Below, piece after piece: positions 33,945-42,144 of a stretch of 45,065 nt of DNA. Below the pieces are notes generated by a model. The model was not told where the DNA came from and did not search any database. It worked only from the letters and a program-made list of their open reading frames with translations. The stretch is taken from assembly GCA_041398785.1 (NCBI GenBank), contig JAWKUA010000036.1, positions 1 to 45,065 of the forward strand, written 5' to 3'. Source of the stretch: Planctomycetaceae bacterium. GTDB taxonomy: Bacteria > Planctomycetota > Planctomycetia > Planctomycetales > Planctomycetaceae. How positions within the stretch are numbered: the stretch's first letter is position 1; each line of letters starts with the position of its first letter. The translations under genes were made by a program, and so were the position numbers.

Positions 33945-34921
33945 ATCGCGAACGGTTCATCAAGCAGCGCCGCGGCGACTGGCAGCAGTTCGAAGCTCTG
34001 CTTCAGCGCATGAAGGGTTCCCGGCTGGGCCGGTGGAGCGGTCGCGACATCGGCAACCTGTCGCGACTGTACCGTTCAATCTGCTACGACCTGTCGCTGG
34101 TCCAGTCGCGTGAATGGGGAGCCCGGCTGGAACAGTACCTGAACGACCTGGTCGCTCAGGGCCACAACTGCCTGTACCGGTCGCCGCCGCGATCGATTCA
34201 CGGAGTGCTGAAGTTTCTGGCCGAAGATTATCCGCGGCTGCTGCGAGCCAGGAAGGAGTTTTTCTTCGTGGCGCTGGCCCTGTTTGTGGTGCCGTTCCTG
34301 GTATCGATGATCGTGGCGACGATCGACCCGGTGCTGGCCGAACAGCTTGTCGACAGGGTCGTGATGGAAGAAGCCGGTGAAAGCTATGAGAAGGATTTCT
34401 ACGAGGACGGCGACGTCAGCTATGCCGACCAGCGATCCGCGATGGCCGGCTTCTATGTGCAGCACAACGTCGGCATCGCGCTGCAGTGTTTTGGTCTGGG
34501 AGTCTTCTTCGGCGTGGGAACGGCGGTGACGCTGTTGTTCAACGGCATCGCTCTGGGCGCGATTACGGGCTTCATTATCAACCAGGGACATTCCGACCGA
34601 TTCTTCAGCTTCGCGATTTCGCACGGTTCGTTTGAACTGACGGCGATTGTCATTTCCGGAGCCGCCGGGCTGCTGATCGGCTGGGGCATGATTCATCCCG
34701 GCAACCGGACTCGCATGGAATCGCTGCGGTACCACGGTCTGGAAGCGATCAAGCTGGCCAGCGGAGCCGCCGTGATGCTGCTGATCGCCGCATTAATCGA
34801 AGCCTACTTTTCGCCGATGCCCGGAATTCCTCACGCCGTCAAGTATGCGGTGGGCACGATGCTGTGGATCCTGGTGATCGCTTACCTTGGATTCGCCGGA
34901 CGGGAGGCTGATGCGGCATGA
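33941..34921 (+). CDS. SpoIIM-family (stage II sporulation M-like) membrane protein
   Basis: 326 residues, GTG start with a strong GGAGG 8 bases upstream. After an N-terminal helical region (about 1-100) there are membrane helices (FFFVALALFVVPFLVSMIVA; VGIALQCFGLGVFFGVGTAVTLLFNGIALGAI). The family signature SHGSFELTAIVISGAAGLLIGW is present, then two more helices. In Bacillus, SpoIIM helps engulfment; the many non-sporulating homologues are found beside RDD, DUF4129, MoxR and DUF58 genes, as here, and probably serve an envelope function. It overlaps both neighbours by 4 bp, so translation is coupled. Confidence 0.9.
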   Translation: MNRERFIKQRRGDWQQFEALLQRMKGSRLGRWSGRDIGNLSRLYRSICYDLSLVQSREWGARLEQYLNDLVAQGHNCLYRSPPRSIHGVLKFLAEDYPRLLRARKEFFFVALALFVVPFLVSMIVATIDPVLAEQLVDRVVMEEAGESYEKDFYEDGDVSYADQRSAMAGFYVQHNVGIALQCFGLGVFFGVGTAVTLLFNGIALGAITGFIINQGHSDRFFSFAISHGSFELTAIVISGAAGLLIGWGMIHPGNRTRMESLRYHGLEAIKLASGAAVMLLIAALIEAYFSPMPGIPHAVKYAVGTMLWILVIAYLGFAGREADAA

Positions 34922-35753
34922 AGGTGGAAGACTGCATCGTCAGTGTCGAACGACGCTCGCTGGGCGGCTGCCTGGACCTGGCGTTTGTGTTCGCTCGACA
35001 TTTCGCGGCTCCGATTGCCCGGCTGACGCTGATGTTTGCGATTCCGTCCTGTGCGCTGGTGTGGCTGCTGACCAGTCGCGCGACGGACATGCTGATTCCG
35101 TCCATCCTGATCTTTCTGTTCTTCAATGCTGATGAGCGGTGCTTTGGTGGCCAGTATCGGACCGCAGGTCTTCGGCGTTCCGATCACGACATCCGCCGCG
35201 CTGAAGGGAGTGCGCAGCCGGTTGTTTTCGTATCTGTTTCTGACTCTGGTTGCCCGGTTTCTGCAGATCTTCACCGGGTTCTGCATGGTGCTGCCGTCGG
35301 TGTTTGTCACGGCATACTTCGGACATCTGCCGGAAGTCATGCTGCTGGAACGCACTCGGTTCAGCCAGGTCACTCAGCGGCTGTCGTGGCTGGGTAAGGG
35401 CGGCGGCTATTCGCGAAATCTGGGTCGGCTGGTTTCGCTGCTGGTGTTCTGGGGTATCGCCAAGCGCCGGGATTTTTCGCATGATCGACATGCTGAGCGA
35501 TACGTTGTTCAATTCACCGATCTTCTTCAACACGATCTCCAACAGCCCCGACATCGCCGACGCGCTGATGGGAAGGCTGATCGACGATCCCGGCGTGCTG
35601 ACACTGCTGCAGGTTTCTCTGTGGATTCCGTACCCCGTCATTCGGCTGGCGTGGTTCTTCTGTTACCTGGACCAGCGGATTCGCAACGAATGCTGGGATC
35701 TGGAACTGCAATTTCGAGTCGAAACGAACCGCCTGGAGGAACAGGCCGCATGA
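34918..35753 (+). CDS. Polytopic membrane protein broken by two frameshifts
   Basis: Family not recognised. Three consecutive frames together give one membrane protein of about 277 residues. Segment 1 (34918 to about 35124) begins MKVEDCIVSVERRSLGG and has helices FAAPIARLTLMFAIP and MLIPSILIFLFF. Segment 2 (about 35127-35460) continues MLMSGALVASIGPQVFG, FLTLVARFLQIFTGFCMVLPS and LGRLVSLLVFWGIA. Segment 3 (about 35464-35753) gives GIFRMIDMLSDTLFN and VSLWIPYPVIRLAWFFCYLDQRIRNE. Each junction is repaired by dropping one A of an AA pair (35125-35126 and 35462-35463), giving LFFMLMSG and GIASAGIF. The start overlaps spoIIM by ATGA, and the stop overlaps the DUF4129 start by ATGA, which supports the composite. 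The frame of segment 2 is the same as that of the DUF4129 gene, so a naive call would fuse them. Confidence 0.75.
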
Positions 35754-36655
35754 ACAGAATGCCGGCGCTGATTATTGCTGCCTGCCTGCACTGGGCCGTT
35801 TGCGCGAACGCCGCCTTTGCGATCGACGTCAGCCAGACGGCGGAATCGCGTCTTCTGCCAATCGGCGGCGTGCAGGCGCTGACGCTGGCGCAGAACGACC
35901 TGCCGTCCGAACAGATTCGCGACGCCGCTCGTCGAGTCATGCAGCAGAACGAGTACCGCTCAGTGCGTCGGCGAGTCCTGGAGAACATTCCGGAAAACGA
36001 CGCCGACAAGGGATTTCTGGAAGGCATGACCAGCAGCATCGGCACGGCGATCGGCGACGCCATCGACAGCGTCCTGACCTGGTTTTCCAGCCTGTTTTCG
36101 TCCCGCCGCCAAAGACCGAATACGCAATCGGTCAACATGCCATCCAGCGGGCTTTCGATCGGTCTGTCACAGGTGCTGTTGTACGTCGCCGTGATCGCTC
36201 TGGTGGGAGCCGCCATCTGGATCATCGCCGCAATTGTTCGGACGTCCGACGGGCGAAATCATTCCCGGGATCGCAGCTTTTTGAACACGGAAGAAGATCT
36301 GGAAAACCTGAGCGTGCCTCCCGGCGAACTGGCCGCGTCGACCTACGAATCGCGAGCCCTGCAGTTTGCGGCGGACGGAAACTTTCGCGCGGCGATTCGC
36401 GAACTGCTGCTGGGCAGCATGAGCTGGATTGAACGAGCGGGGCTGATTCGTTTCCGCCGGGGACTGACCAACCGCGACTATGTGCGCGCCGTCTGGCGTC
36501 AGGAAGTTCGTCGCGACGCGTATGGCGTGACGGCTCTGGAATTCGAACGCGTTTATTTCGGCCGCCGTGATGCCACCGAAGAAATGTTCCGGCACTGTCT
36601 GACCTCCTTTCAGAAAGCCTTCCGTGAAGAAGCCGCGACGACTGCAGAAGTCTGA
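35750..36655 (+). CDS. DUF4129 domain protein
   Basis: 301 residues. A signal peptide (MNRMPALIIAACLHWAVCANAAFA) precedes a periplasmic helical region and one membrane helix at about 140-162 (VLLYVAVIALVGAAIWIIAAIV). The cytoplasmic C-terminal DUF4129 domain (about 200-285) shows YESRALQFAADGNFRAAIRELLLGSMSWIERAGLIRFRRGLTNRDYV. DUF4129 proteins are of unknown function and regularly sit in MoxR/DUF58 operons. GGAGGA lies 9 bases before the ATG. The upstream membrane gene ends in an ATGA overlap with this start, and the next gene starts inside this one (32-bp overlap). Confidence 0.88.
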   Translation: MNRMPALIIAACLHWAVCANAAFAIDVSQTAESRLLPIGGVQALTLAQNDLPSEQIRDAARRVMQQNEYRSVRRRVLENIPENDADKGFLEGMTSSIGTAIGDAIDSVLTWFSSLFSSRRQRPNTQSVNMPSSGLSIGLSQVLLYVAVIALVGAAIWIIAAIVRTSDGRNHSRDRSFLNTEEDLENLSVPPGELAASTYESRALQFAADGNFRAAIRELLLGSMSWIERAGLIRFRRGLTNRDYVRAVWRQEVRRDAYGVTALEFERVYFGRRDATEEMFRHCLTSFQKAFREEAATTAEV

Positions 36656-37262
36656 CACCTGCTGGCTGCTGGCCGCGGCGGCTCTGGTGCTGCTGCAGTT
36701 CTGGTGGCTTCCCGGCGACCCGGGGACTCCCGACGATTCCTACAGCAACGCCATCGAGGGCAAACGCGGGCTGTTCGAAACGCTGCACGACCTGTCAACC
36801 GCCGGCGTGCTGCCACCCGTTCGACGAGAATCGAACCGGCTGATCCCGGACGGCAATGCCACGCTGCTGGTGCTCAGCCCCGATCGCTATCCCAACACGC
36901 ACGAACAGTCCGAACTCGCCACCTGGGTCTACAACGGCGGCACACTGCTGTTCGCTCCGAACTGGAGCAACCCGGACTGCTCCGTTTTTCAGCTCAGCAT
37001 TTCCATCCAGGCTCAGCCGTATTTTCAGCAACAGGCCACCGTCAGCCCAACTGCCGCGCCGGGTTCTTCCGGTACGACTCCCGCTGAAAGTCCGGCGACA
37101 ACCGGCGACGCGGTTGAAAGCGGAAACACCGCTGCTCCTGAAACGTCGATTCCTGCAGAAGCCCCGGAATCCGGCACTTCACCGGAACCTCCCGCTTCGG
37201 AAACGCCGGCGGTCGATGCTTCGGCCGCGCTTCGGAACCTCCGCTTCGGAAACGACCGCTGA
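36624..37262 (+). CDS. DUF4350 protein, N-terminal part of a frameshifted gene
   Basis: GTG start inside the end of the DUF4129 gene. A membrane helix (CWLLAAAALVLLQFWWLPG) is followed by the DUF4350 N-domain (SNAIEGKRGLFETLHDL, ATLLVLSPDRYPNTHEQSELATWVYNGGTLLFAPN), a GATase-like fold shared with GldG-type proteins. From about residue 135 a Pro/Ala/Glu/Thr-rich linker begins. The frame ends prematurely at 37262, after the second copy of an internal repeat; the protein continues in another frame (37237-38193). Confidence 0.78.
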   Translation: MKKPRRLQKSDTCWLLAAAALVLLQFWWLPGDPGTPDDSYSNAIEGKRGLFETLHDLSTAGVLPPVRRESNRLIPDGNATLLVLSPDRYPNTHEQSELATWVYNGGTLLFAPNWSNPDCSVFQLSISIQAQPYFQQQATVSPTAAPGSSGTTPAESPATTGDAVESGNTAAPETSIPAEAPESGTSPEPPASETPAVDASAALRNLRFGNDR

Positions 37263-38193
37263 GCTTGCGCCGGCGGTCGATGCTTCGGCCGCGCAGTCTG
37301 CCGCAGCACCACCAGGTACTGCGAACGCCGAGGATGACGAAGACGACATTGATCTGAACAAGACCCCCAGTCTGCTGCCGAAGCAGGGAACGGAAGCGAT
37401 CATCGAAAACGCCGACGAATCGTCCGTTCGAGTTTCCGAAATCGAATCCAGCAGCACGCTCGTCCAGGGTTCGGTTCCCTGGCGAACGCGAGCCACCATG
37501 ACGACGCCTCCCAGCCGCGCGACAACGCTGGTGCAGGGACCGTCCGGCGAAGTTCAGGCCGCTTCCTGGAAATACGGCAACGGACTGGTTGTGGTGTCCG
37601 CCAGTCCCGATGTGTTTTCCAATCGAGCCATGCTGGACGAAACCCAGGCCGAACTGGCCGTGCGGCTGGTGGAGTACGCTCACGCGGATCACGCCGGCAA
37701 CAACCGCGGCGGCGCGACGATCGTCGTCAGCGAATTCCTGAATTCCACCGACTCGTACCGCGGAACGGCCGTGCTGATGAGCCCCGGGCTGCGGTCCGGA
37801 ACGCTGCAACTGATCCTGATCGCGATGCTGGCCGGCTGGTATGGATTCCATCGGTTCGGTCCGCCCGTGAAGACACAGAACCTGCAGCGCCGCAGCCTGA
37901 CCGACAGCGCCATCGCGGTCGGCAATCTGCAGTTTCGCTCCACCGGATCGGCCGAGTCGGTGCGCTGTTACACCGAATATCTGAAAAGTGTGCTGCGGCG
38001 ACTGTTCGGCGGCACCGTCAGACTGGAAGATTTCACCGCCGTGGCTCATCGCACCGGACTGTCACCGGAAGAAGTGCAGCAGCGAGTCACCACGGCGGAA
38101 GATCTCGGAGCCAACCGACACACCAATCCCGCGCGAGCCGCTGCCGCCATTCGAGGACTCGCGGACCTGCACGCCCGGCTGACGGGAAGTTAA
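37237..38193 (+). CDS. DUF4350 protein, C-terminal part of the same frameshifted gene
   Basis: This frame takes over within the linker (SETTAELAPAVDASAAQ) and carries the rest: a region with SSTLVQGSVPWRTRA and YGNGLVVVSASPDVFSNRAML, which closes the DUF4350 domain, a membrane helix (TLQLILIAMLAGWYGF) and a C-terminal helical domain (CYTEYLKSVLRRLFGG...LSPEEVQQRVTTAEDL). It has no start codon of its own with a ribosome site. The break lies in a duplicated stretch: 37183-37230 is repeated at 37233-37294, and copy 2 has one C fewer in its CCTCCCGC motif; net one base too many or two too few. In related operons this protein is a single membrane protein just upstream of moxR. Confidence 0.78.
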   Translation, partial: TSASETTAELAPAVDASAAQSAAAPPGTANAEDDEDDIDLNKTPSLLPKQGTEAIIENADESSVRVSEIESSSTLVQGSVPWRTRATMTTPPSRATTLVQGPSGEVQAASWKYGNGLVVVSASPDVFSNRAMLDETQAELAVRLVEYAHADHAGNNRGGATIVVSEFLNSTDSYRGTAVLMSPGLRSGTLQLILIAMLAGWYGFHRFGPPVKTQNLQRRSLTDSAIAVGNLQFRSTGSAESVRCYTEYLKSVLRRLFGGTVRLEDFTAVAHRTGLSPEEVQQRVTTAEDLGANRHTNPARAAAAIRGLADLHARLTGS

Positions 38194-38261
38194 GACGTCG
38201 CTTCGAAACCCGCAAGACAAAAATCACCGCCTGCCTGATCCGGCAGCAGTCAGACGGCGGC

Positions 38262-38347
<86 letters not shown>

Positions 38348-38363
38348 CCAGCGTCCGAACCTC

Positions 38364-39323
38364 ATGCAACTCACAGACGTTTCGAATTCATTCAACGCGG
38401 CCGTTGAGCAGATCGGCAAGGTGGTTGTCGGTCAGATCGAGCTGGTCGAAGGCGTGCTCGTAGCGCTGTTTTCCGAAGGCAGCGTGCTGATTGAAGGCCC
38501 GCCGGGACTCGGCAAAACGCTGCTGGTCAACGTGCTGGCGTCGACGGTGTCATGCAGCTTTCGGCGAGTTCAGTTTACTCCCGACCTGATGCCGTCCGAT
38601 CTGACCGGACACAGCATTTACGACATGAAGGACCAGGTCTTTCGTTTCAATCAGGGACCGGTATTCACCAACATTCTGCTGGCCGACGAAATCAACCGCT
38701 CGCCCCCGAAAACTCAGGCGGCGCTGCTGGAAGTCATGCAGGAACATCAGGTGACCGTCGACGGCACGACGCACCGGCTGGACAGCCCGTTTCTGGTCAT
38801 CGCGACTCAGAATCCGATCGAACACGAAGGCACGTACCCGCTTCCCGAAGCGCAGGTCGACCGCTTTATGTTCAAGTTGCTGGTCGACTATCCGCCTCAT
38901 GCTGACGAAGTTGACATCCTGCGGCTGTATTCTTCTGGACGCGATCCGCGGCATCTGAGCGACTTCGGTCTGCAGCAGGTGATGAAGGCCGAAGACGTCG
39001 TTGCCGTGCAGGAAGCCGTGAAGCAGGTGATCGTCGAAGAGAAGCTGCTGAAGTACATCGTGGACATCGTTTCGTCCGCGCGAACGTGGGGTTCGGTCAG
39101 CGTCGGTCCCAGTCCGCGAGCGGGAGTGAACCTGCTGATCGCCGCGCGAACGCTGGCGGCGTGCCGGGGGCGAGACTTCGTGACTCCCGACGACATCAAG
39201 GAACTCGCGCCGTGGGTTCTGCGGCATCGCGTGCGGCTCCGCCCGGAAGCGGAAATCGAAGGCAGCACCGCCGACGAAACCGTTCGCCAGATCATGGACA
39301 GTGTTGAGGCACCCCGGTCGTGA
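38364..39323 (+). CDS. MoxR-family AAA+ ATPase
   Basis: 319 residues. Walker A GPPGLGKT is at 45-52, Walker B ILLADEINR, then SPPKTQAALLEVMQE, sensor 1 ATQNP and the LPEAQVDRF box, followed by the C-terminal AAA lid. MoxR ATPases act as chaperones, often with DUF58/VWA partners, in maturation of enzymes or envelope complexes; the target here is unknown. The start ATG follows the heptanucleotide array without a strong Shine-Dalgarno. The stop overlaps the DUF58 start by 4 bp (GTGA), so the two are coupled. Confidence 0.95.
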   Translation: MQLTDVSNSFNAAVEQIGKVVVGQIELVEGVLVALFSEGSVLIEGPPGLGKTLLVNVLASTVSCSFRRVQFTPDLMPSDLTGHSIYDMKDQVFRFNQGPVFTNILLADEINRSPPKTQAALLEVMQEHQVTVDGTTHRLDSPFLVIATQNPIEHEGTYPLPEAQVDRFMFKLLVDYPPHADEVDILRLYSSGRDPRHLSDFGLQQVMKAEDVVAVQEAVKQVIVEEKLLKYIVDIVSSARTWGSVSVGPSPRAGVNLLIAARTLAACRGRDFVTPDDIKELAPWVLRHRVRLRPEAEIEGSTADETVRQIMDSVEAPRS

Positions 39324-40636
39324 TTCCTTCCCGGCTGCTGATTTTCTTAGCGCTGATGCTGGCTCTGCCACTGATGTTCGGCGGTCTGCGCCGAGACGTG
39401 GCCGATATCGCGTTGCTGCTGAACGTCGTGCTGGTCGTGGTTGCGGGAGTCGATCTGCTGATCAGCGGAGCACCTTCCGATATCGAAGTCGAGCGCGAGA
39501 TCTCCGATGTGCTGAGCGTCGGAACTCCCAACCCCGCTCGACTGGTGCTGCGCAATCGATCCCGCCTGCCGCTGACCGTGAATGTTCACGATGACCCCGG
39601 CCCGCTGTGCGACACTGACCCGGATCGTATGCCGCAAACCGTGGCCCTGAACCCGTGGAAGGAAGCCACGGTCAGCTATTCCGTCACGCCGCTGCGCCGC
39701 GGAGCTTCCGAATTGCCGGCCGTGCACATTCGCTTTCCGACAACACTGAAACTGTGGACGCGGCACGAAGTCCGGCCGCTGAAGACTCCCGTGCGGATTT
39801 ATCCCGACATTCGCGCTGTCTATCGCTACGAACTGATGGCCAGCCGTAATCGCCTGGCGGAAATCGGAGTTCGCATGCTGCGAATGCCCGGCCAGGGACG
39901 CGAATTCGAACGGCTGCGGGAATACCGCTACGGCGACGAAATCCGCCAGATCGACTGGAAAGCGACCTCCCGCCAGAGAACTCTGATCAGCCGCGAATTC
40001 AACGTCGAACGCAATCAGAATCTGGTGCTGATGATCGACTGCGGCCGGTTCATGCGCAACGAAACCGACGGCATTTCCTACCTGGACCGCGCGCTGAATT
40101 CCGCCATCATGCTCAGCTATATCGCTCTGGGGCAGGGCGACAACGTGTCGCTGATGGCGTTTTCGAATCGCATCGAACGCTTCATTCGCCCGGTCCGCGG
40201 CAAGCCGGGAATTCAGACAATTCTGCGTTCCACCTACGACATCCAGGCATCCACAAAAGCGGCCGACTTCAGCCTGGCTCTGGAATACCTGGCCATGGTT
40301 CAGCGAAAGCGAGCCCTGGTGATTCTGATCACGTTTGTGACCGACGAAATTCAGCTTAGCGTGATCGGCGAAAGCCTGAAGCTGCAGTCGCTGCCCTATC
40401 TGCCGATGTGCGTGCTGCTGCAGGACGTTGGTCTGCGAGCGATGGCGGACCGGATTCCCGCCGACGACATCGACGCCTTCCACACCTCCGCAGCCGCTCA
40501 GATTCTGACCGGGCAGGCTCAACAGGTCGCCGCTCTGCGCGACAACGGAGTCATGATGGTCGATACGCCGCCCGACCTGCTGACCGAGCGGCTGATCAAC
40601 GAATACCTGAGCGTCAAGATGCGGAACCTGATGTAA
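39320..40636 (+). CDS. DUF58 domain protein
   Basis: 438 residues, GTG start overlapping moxR. Two N-terminal membrane helices (LLIFLALMLALPLMF and VADIALLLNVVLVVVAGVDLL) are followed by a beta-domain and then the DUF58 signature GREFERLREYRYGDEIRQIDWKATSR at about 192-217. A von Willebrand A-like domain follows; its metal-site motif is DCGRFM in place of the usual DxSxS, so metal binding may be altered. DUF58 proteins are the usual partners of MoxR ATPases at the membrane. It ends the operon; the next gene converges on it. Confidence 0.92.
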   Translation: MIPSRLLIFLALMLALPLMFGGLRRDVADIALLLNVVLVVVAGVDLLISGAPSDIEVEREISDVLSVGTPNPARLVLRNRSRLPLTVNVHDDPGPLCDTDPDRMPQTVALNPWKEATVSYSVTPLRRGASELPAVHIRFPTTLKLWTRHEVRPLKTPVRIYPDIRAVYRYELMASRNRLAEIGVRMLRMPGQGREFERLREYRYGDEIRQIDWKATSRQRTLISREFNVERNQNLVLMIDCGRFMRNETDGISYLDRALNSAIMLSYIALGQGDNVSLMAFSNRIERFIRPVRGKPGIQTILRSTYDIQASTKAADFSLALEYLAMVQRKRALVILITFVTDEIQLSVIGESLKLQSLPYLPMCVLLQDVGLRAMADRIPADDIDAFHTSAAAQILTGQAQQVAALRDNGVMMVDTPPDLLTERLINEYLSVKMRNLM

Positions 40637-40711
40637 CGCATTTGACGCAGTCACAGGCTCGCCGCGGACGATCGAATTCCTGCCCGGCCGGAATCAGCGG
40701 ATTGCCGCCGT

Positions 40712-41647
40712 TCAGTTTTCTTCGGGCGAAATCTCTGCCTCCGCCGCCGCTTCCAAAGCAGGCTCGTTTGCCGGTGGCGTGTCTGTCGACGATCCCAGGT
40801 GGAGTTGATTCAGCGTGGTTTCGAAGAACTGCTTTGTGATCTCTTCCACCTGCTCCGAGGCTTCCGCGGAATTGACGGTTCCGCGCAGGACGACGCTGTC
40901 CTTCAGATAGACGACCTGAATCTTGCTGTCGGGAAACAGGCTTGCCAGAAGTTCCTGGACCTTCGCGGATTGCTGAGTCTGGACACTGTCTCTCGCGGCG
41001 CCGACACCGGGATAGGCTGATACCGCACCGGGATAGCCGCCGGCACTCATGCCGCCTCCCATCATCATCGGTGACATCCCCGAATCGAAGCCGCCACTGC
41101 CACCGGCATAGCCGCCTCCTGGATAACCCGTGCCCATACCGCCGTTGTCTGCGGATGCTGCCATCATCTCCATCATTGACGAACCACCGTACGCGGCGTC
41201 TGAAGTTTCGGGGCGACTCTTGCCGATCTGTGCCGCGAGTTCGCTGAGGGTCTGACTTTGTCTGGACAGACTCTGCTGCAGCAACTGGATGTGCTGAGTC
41301 AGTCCGGCGACGCGCGCACTGGACTCTTCCGCGATGTACAGCATGGCGAACATCCCGACTCCGGCCGCCAGAACACATGTCGTCACGGCCGCGATCCTGA
41401 GTTTGCGATTCATCATCTGCCCTTTCGTCGAATCCCACCAAAGTCGTCTCGCGAGTTTTCCCGGATCGCCGAATCGGTCCAGGACGCGAGTCTCTGCTCG
41501 CCGTTCGTCACCGTCCCGCAGCAGTTCACGATTCATGGAACAGGTCAGGTGATCGGCCAGTTCATCCCGTATGTCGTCGCGCAGGTCCGCCGGGTCGTCC
41601 GGAGCGGGCTGCGGCAATGCCATGTCAATTTCGTCATCCCATCGCAT
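40712..41647 (-). CDS. HAAS-like/transmembrane/BON-like membrane protein
   Basis: 311 residues. The N-terminal HAAS-type (permease-prefix) helical domain, about 20-75, shows RDELADHLTCSMNRELLRDG and RVLDRFGDPGKLARRLW. A membrane helix (IAAVTTCVLAAGVGMFAMLYI) follows, then a short coiled coil (HIQLLQQSLSRQSQTLSELAAQI), a Gly/Met/Tyr-rich flexible stretch and a C-terminal domain like the BON/secretin-associated fold (IQVVYLKDSVVLRGTVNSAE). Function unknown. The ATG at 41647 has GGAGA 5 bases upstream and overlaps the end of the PadR gene by 14 bp, so the pair is cotranscribed; HAAS domains are frequent partners of PadR regulators. The frame to 41695 lies inside the PadR gene. Confidence 0.82.
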   Translation of the reverse strand: MRWDDEIDMALPQPAPDDPADLRDDIRDELADHLTCSMNRELLRDGDERRAETRVLDRFGDPGKLARRLWWDSTKGQMMNRKLRIAAVTTCVLAAGVGMFAMLYIAEESSARVAGLTQHIQLLQQSLSRQSQTLSELAAQIGKSRPETSDAAYGGSSMMEMMAASADNGGMGTGYPGGGYAGGSGGFDSGMSPMMMGGGMSAGGYPGAVSAYPGVGAARDSVQTQQSAKVQELLASLFPDSKIQVVYLKDSVVLRGTVNSAEASEQVEEITKQFFETTLNQLHLGSSTDTPPANEPALEAAAEAEISPEEN

Positions 41648-41978
41648 AAGCGTCTCCCGGCAAAGCGCCCAGCACTCCGTTGACTCCGCGAGCAAAGTCC
41701 AGCCACGACTTGCGCCGCTGATCCAGCGACTTCTTACCCGCCGCCGTAATTCGATAGTACTTGCGTCGCCGGCCGTCGTGTTCCTGCCAGAATGATGTCA
41801 GCAGCTTCTGACGTTCCAGACGATGCAGCGCCGGATACAGACTGCCTTCCTTCAGTTCGAAGGTGCCTTCCGAACGACTGAAAACCTGCTGCGTGATGTC
41901 ATAGCCGTAGGACGGCCCGGCCGAAATGACTTCCAGCAGCAGTAGATCCAGAGTTCCCGCCAGTTGTTTCGGGTCCAT
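41634..41978 (-). CDS. PadR-family transcriptional regulator
   Basis: 114 residues, the short one-domain PadR type. The winged helix is visible: LDLLLLEVISAGPSYGYDI, a recognition region and the PadR signature ELKEGSLYPALHRLERQKLL, then the wing (RRRKYYRITAAGKKSL). PadR proteins repress genes in response to small ligands. The ATG at 41978 has AAGGG 8 bases upstream. The promoter carries a 20-bp dyad over the -10 box, so autorepression together with the cotranscribed HAAS protein is likely. Confidence 0.95.
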   Translation of the reverse strand: MDPKQLAGTLDLLLLEVISAGPSYGYDITQQVFSRSEGTFELKEGSLYPALHRLERQKLLTSFWQEHDGRRRKYYRITAAGKKSLDQRRKSWLDFARGVNGVLGALPGDAYAMG

Positions 41979-41999
41979 TTCAGTGCCCTTACCTTGCGT

Positions 42000-42039
42000 G
42001 TCTATGCATATGTGTAGACTGTCGATGTATGCGTGTCAA
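42000..42039 (-). promoter_or_regulatory. PadR promoter with operator-like dyad
   Basis: On the minus strand a perfect -35 box TTGACA (42034-42039), 17 bp spacing and a -10-like TACACA (42011-42016) lie about 33 bp before the PadR start. The dyad GTCTA-TG-CATATG-TG-TAGAC (42000-42019, plus strand) has arms GTCTA/TAGAC and a CATATG centre and covers the -10 box. Position and symmetry suit binding of the PadR dimer itself (inference). Confidence 0.6.
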
Positions 42040-42144
42040 GGATTCCTCGGAAGCTTTGCCTGACGCCCCGAATTCGGGCGACGCGGTGCTATTCGCTGCC
42101 TCCCGGTGGCGGGCGGCTATTCGCTGCCTTCGGGCGGCGGGCTG

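Noticed and set aside
35126..36655. A single 509-residue protein joining the membrane protein and DUF4129
   Set aside because: The open frame between about 35461 and 35749 is arginine/histidine-rich shadow sequence; the DUF4129 gene has its own ATG, GGAGGA site and signal peptide at 35750.
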